64,000 nucleotides of DNA from Caulobacter segnis (GTDB taxonomy: Bacteria; Pseudomonadota; Alphaproteobacteria; Caulobacterales; Caulobacteraceae), in assembly GCF_019931575.1 (NCBI RefSeq), contig NZ_CP082923.1, positions 1,922,001 through 1,986,000 of the forward strand, read 5' to 3'. Of the stretch, positions 62,828 through 64,000 are shown piece by piece. Position 1 is the first letter of the stretch, and every line of letters begins with the position of its first letter. The position numbers and the translations under genes were made by a program. Under the pieces are notes generated by a model. It was given only the letters and a program-made list of their open reading frames with translations. It made no database searches and was not told the origin of the DNA.

Positions 62828-63688
62828 CTATGCCGCCCTGGACACCGGCAATCGTAGAAATACATGTCCCGCCGCCGTGGGTTCCGGCAAGGCTCCGGCC
62901 CGGATGTTCACCTGCAGCGACGGCAGAATCAGGGTCGGAGCGGAAAGGGTCGCGTCCCGCGCCGTCCGCATGGCGACAAAGGCGTCTTCGTCTTGGCCGT
63001 CTCGCACATGGATGTTGTGGGCTCGCTCGTCGGCGATGGTCGTCTCCCATCTGTGATCCGACCGGCCTTCGGGCAGGTAGTCGTGTCCGACGAAGACGCG
63101 GGTTTCCGGCGGCAGGGACAGCACCTTGCGGATCGAGCGATAGAGGGTCCGCGCGTCGCCGCCGGGAAAGTCGGCGCGGGCGGTGCCGTAGTCGGGCATG
63201 AAGATCGTGTCGCCCACGAAGGCCGCGTCGTCGATCCGGTAGGTCAGGCAGGCGGGCGTGTGTCCGGGCGTATGTATCGCGCCGATCGTCAAAGCGCCCA
63301 GCGCCAGGACGTCACCTTCGTTCATCAACACGTCGAAGACCGAGCCGTCGTCGGCGACGTCGGCCTCGAACACGGGGATGAAGGTCTTCTGCACCTCGAC
63401 GATCCGGGCGCCGATAACCACCTTGGCGCCGGTCTCGCGGCGGATGTAGTCGGCGGCCGACAGGTGGTCGGCATGGGCGTGGGTCTCCAGCACATAGGCC
63501 AGTTTCAGTCCTCGCGCCCGAACGGCCTCCAGCATGGCGTCGGCGGAACGGGTCGAGAGCTTCCCGGCCTTGGGCTCGAAATCCAGCACCGGATCGATGA
63601 TCGCGGCCGCGTGGGTGAGCGGATCGGCGACGATATAGCTGGCGGTGAAGGTGGCGGGATCGAAAAACGCTTGAACGTCGGGTCGCAT
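62828..63688 (-). CDS. Persulfide dioxygenase-like MBL-fold hydrolase (Blh/ETHE1-like)
   Basis: The 286-residue metallo-beta-lactamase-fold protein has the metal motif THAHADH at 69-75, HTPGHTPACL near 139 and VGHDYLP near 200. The opening VQAFFDPATFTASYIVADP and KAGKLSTRSAD are typical of the Blh/ETHE1-like branch that oxidises glutathione persulfide or related species. It is divergent from an ArsR-type gene with a palindromic operator in between, as in the sulfide-responsive BigR systems, which supports a role in sulfide detoxification. No rhodanese domain is attached. Confidence 0.88.
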   Translation of the reverse strand: MRPDVQAFFDPATFTASYIVADPLTHAAAIIDPVLDFEPKAGKLSTRSADAMLEAVRARGLKLAYVLETHAHADHLSAADYIRRETGAKVVIGARIVEVQKTFIPVFEADVADDGSVFDVLMNEGDVLALGALTIGAIHTPGHTPACLTYRIDDAAFVGDTIFMPDYGTARADFPGGDARTLYRSIRKVLSLPPETRVFVGHDYLPEGRSDHRWETTIADERAHNIHVRDGQDEDAFVAMRTARDATLSAPTLILPSLQVNIRAGALPEPTAAGHVFLRLPVSRAA

Positions 63689-63717
63689 GGCCGGAGCCTC
63701 CGATTGGCGAGATCATT

Positions 63718-63754
63718 TATATTAGATCTTGCTAAATTAGATCAAGCTAATATA
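63718..63754. promoter_or_regulatory. BigR-type palindromic operator
   Basis: TATATTAG (63718-63725) and CTAATATA (63747-63754) are perfect inverted arms of a 37-base imperfect palindrome centred at 63736. The inner sequence also has symmetry (ATCTTG and ATCAAG flanking CTAAATTAG). It is AT-rich in a GC-rich setting, lies between the divergent hydrolase and regulator genes and touches the regulator's first start codon at 63754. Confidence 0.75.
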
Positions 63755-64000
63755 TGGCGTTCATGTTCGATCTTTCGCGTTTCGACGTCAGCCACTTCGA
63801 GGCCAGCGCCGCGCAGGCCGCCAAGCTCCTGCGCGCCCTGGCCAACGAACGCAGGCTGATGATCCTGTGCCAACTCGCCGATGGCGAACGGTCGGTGGGG
63901 CAGATCCAGCCCCTGGTCGGCCTTTCGCAATCGGCGCTCTCGCAGCATCTGGCGGTGCTGCGGGAGGAGGGCGTCGTGGCCTCGCGTCGCGAAGCCCAGA
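63754..64000 (+). CDS. ArsR-family repressor, BigR/SqrR-like (partial, C-terminus cut)
   Basis: About 82 residues are visible, starting at ATG 63754 (or MFDLSRF at 63763). The winged helix has LLRALANERRLMILCQLADGE, VGQIQPLVGLSQSALSQHLAVLREEGVVASRRE. C in LMILCQL matches the position of one of the two cysteines used by BigR/SqrR for persulfide sensing; the second lies beyond the window. With the adjacent palindrome and persulfide-dioxygenase-like gene, it is probably the local repressor relieved by sulfide or persulfide. Confidence 0.88.
   Translation, partial: MAFMFDLSRFDVSHFEASAAQAAKLLRALANERRLMILCQLADGERSVGQIQPLVGLSQSALSQHLAVLREEGVVASRREAQ

Overview
The window is about 64 kb of GC-rich bacterial DNA. 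Nearly all of it is coding, with short intergenic gaps and many ATGA, TGATG and GTGA stop/start overlaps. The gene content points to an alphaproteobacterium of the Caulobacterales, most likely Caulobacter. The reasons are four TonB-dependent receptors or receptor-like uptake loci, a GlcNAc cluster combining an EIIA-HPr-EI fusion, NagE, NagB-II and NagP, several Tat-type signal peptides, and a Caulobacter-style Ig-repeat autotransporter. I infer the genus from gene content and have not searched it. I see no rRNA, tRNA, CRISPR array or insertion sequence.

Layout. (1) 1-8615, minus strand: a TonB receptor, an inner-membrane alpha/beta hydrolase, a TTC38-like TPR protein and a peptide-type ABC importer. 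In the importer the substrate-binding protein is fused to the first permease. (2) 8863-15498: an omega-amino acid:pyruvate aminotransferase, a Tat-exported class V PLP enzyme, a LysR regulator divergent from mmsA, and an M19 dipeptidase. (3) 15540-31048: an amino-sugar locus. NagA, NagB-II and the GntR regulator NagR read leftwards. The GlcNAc PTS (NagF, NagE), the outer-membrane receptor NagP, a GH89 alpha-N-acetylglucosaminidase, an HGSNAT/NagX membrane protein and a histidine acid phosphatase read rightwards. (4) 31095-39035: a cobalt/B12 locus bounded by two cobalamin riboswitches. One precedes cobW-cobN-cobO-btuF-like genes and the other precedes an oppositely oriented NiCoT cobalt transporter.

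(5) 39196-48301: small regulators (AraC-type, FixJ-type with a three-PAS kinase, CadC-type) mixed with alpha/beta hydrolases, a DJ-1/PfpI protein and an isochorismatase-family hydrolase. (6) 48372-53870: a TonB receptor, an Lrp/AsnC regulator and an exported AbgB-like M20 amidohydrolase, probably one peptide or conjugate scavenging unit. (7) 54376-54608: a decayed remnant of a CehA/McbA-type metallohydrolase. (8) 54697-58516: MlaA, a short MlaC-like protein, a histidine kinase, and a convergent response regulator and MipA/OmpV protein. (9) 58915-62704: a large Ig-repeat autotransporter gene broken by three frame changes. (10) 62828-64000: a persulfide-dioxygenase-like metallo-hydrolase divergent from an ArsR/BigR-type repressor, with a palindromic operator between them.

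The most interesting biology is the adjacency of the GH89 enzyme and the HGSNAT-like acetyltransferase. These are homologues of the two human lysosomal enzymes that remove terminal alpha-glucosamine from heparan sulfate. Here they sit beside a complete GlcNAc uptake and catabolism pathway. This suggests a bacterial envelope route in which terminal alpha-glucosamine is acetylated, cleaved and imported as GlcNAc.
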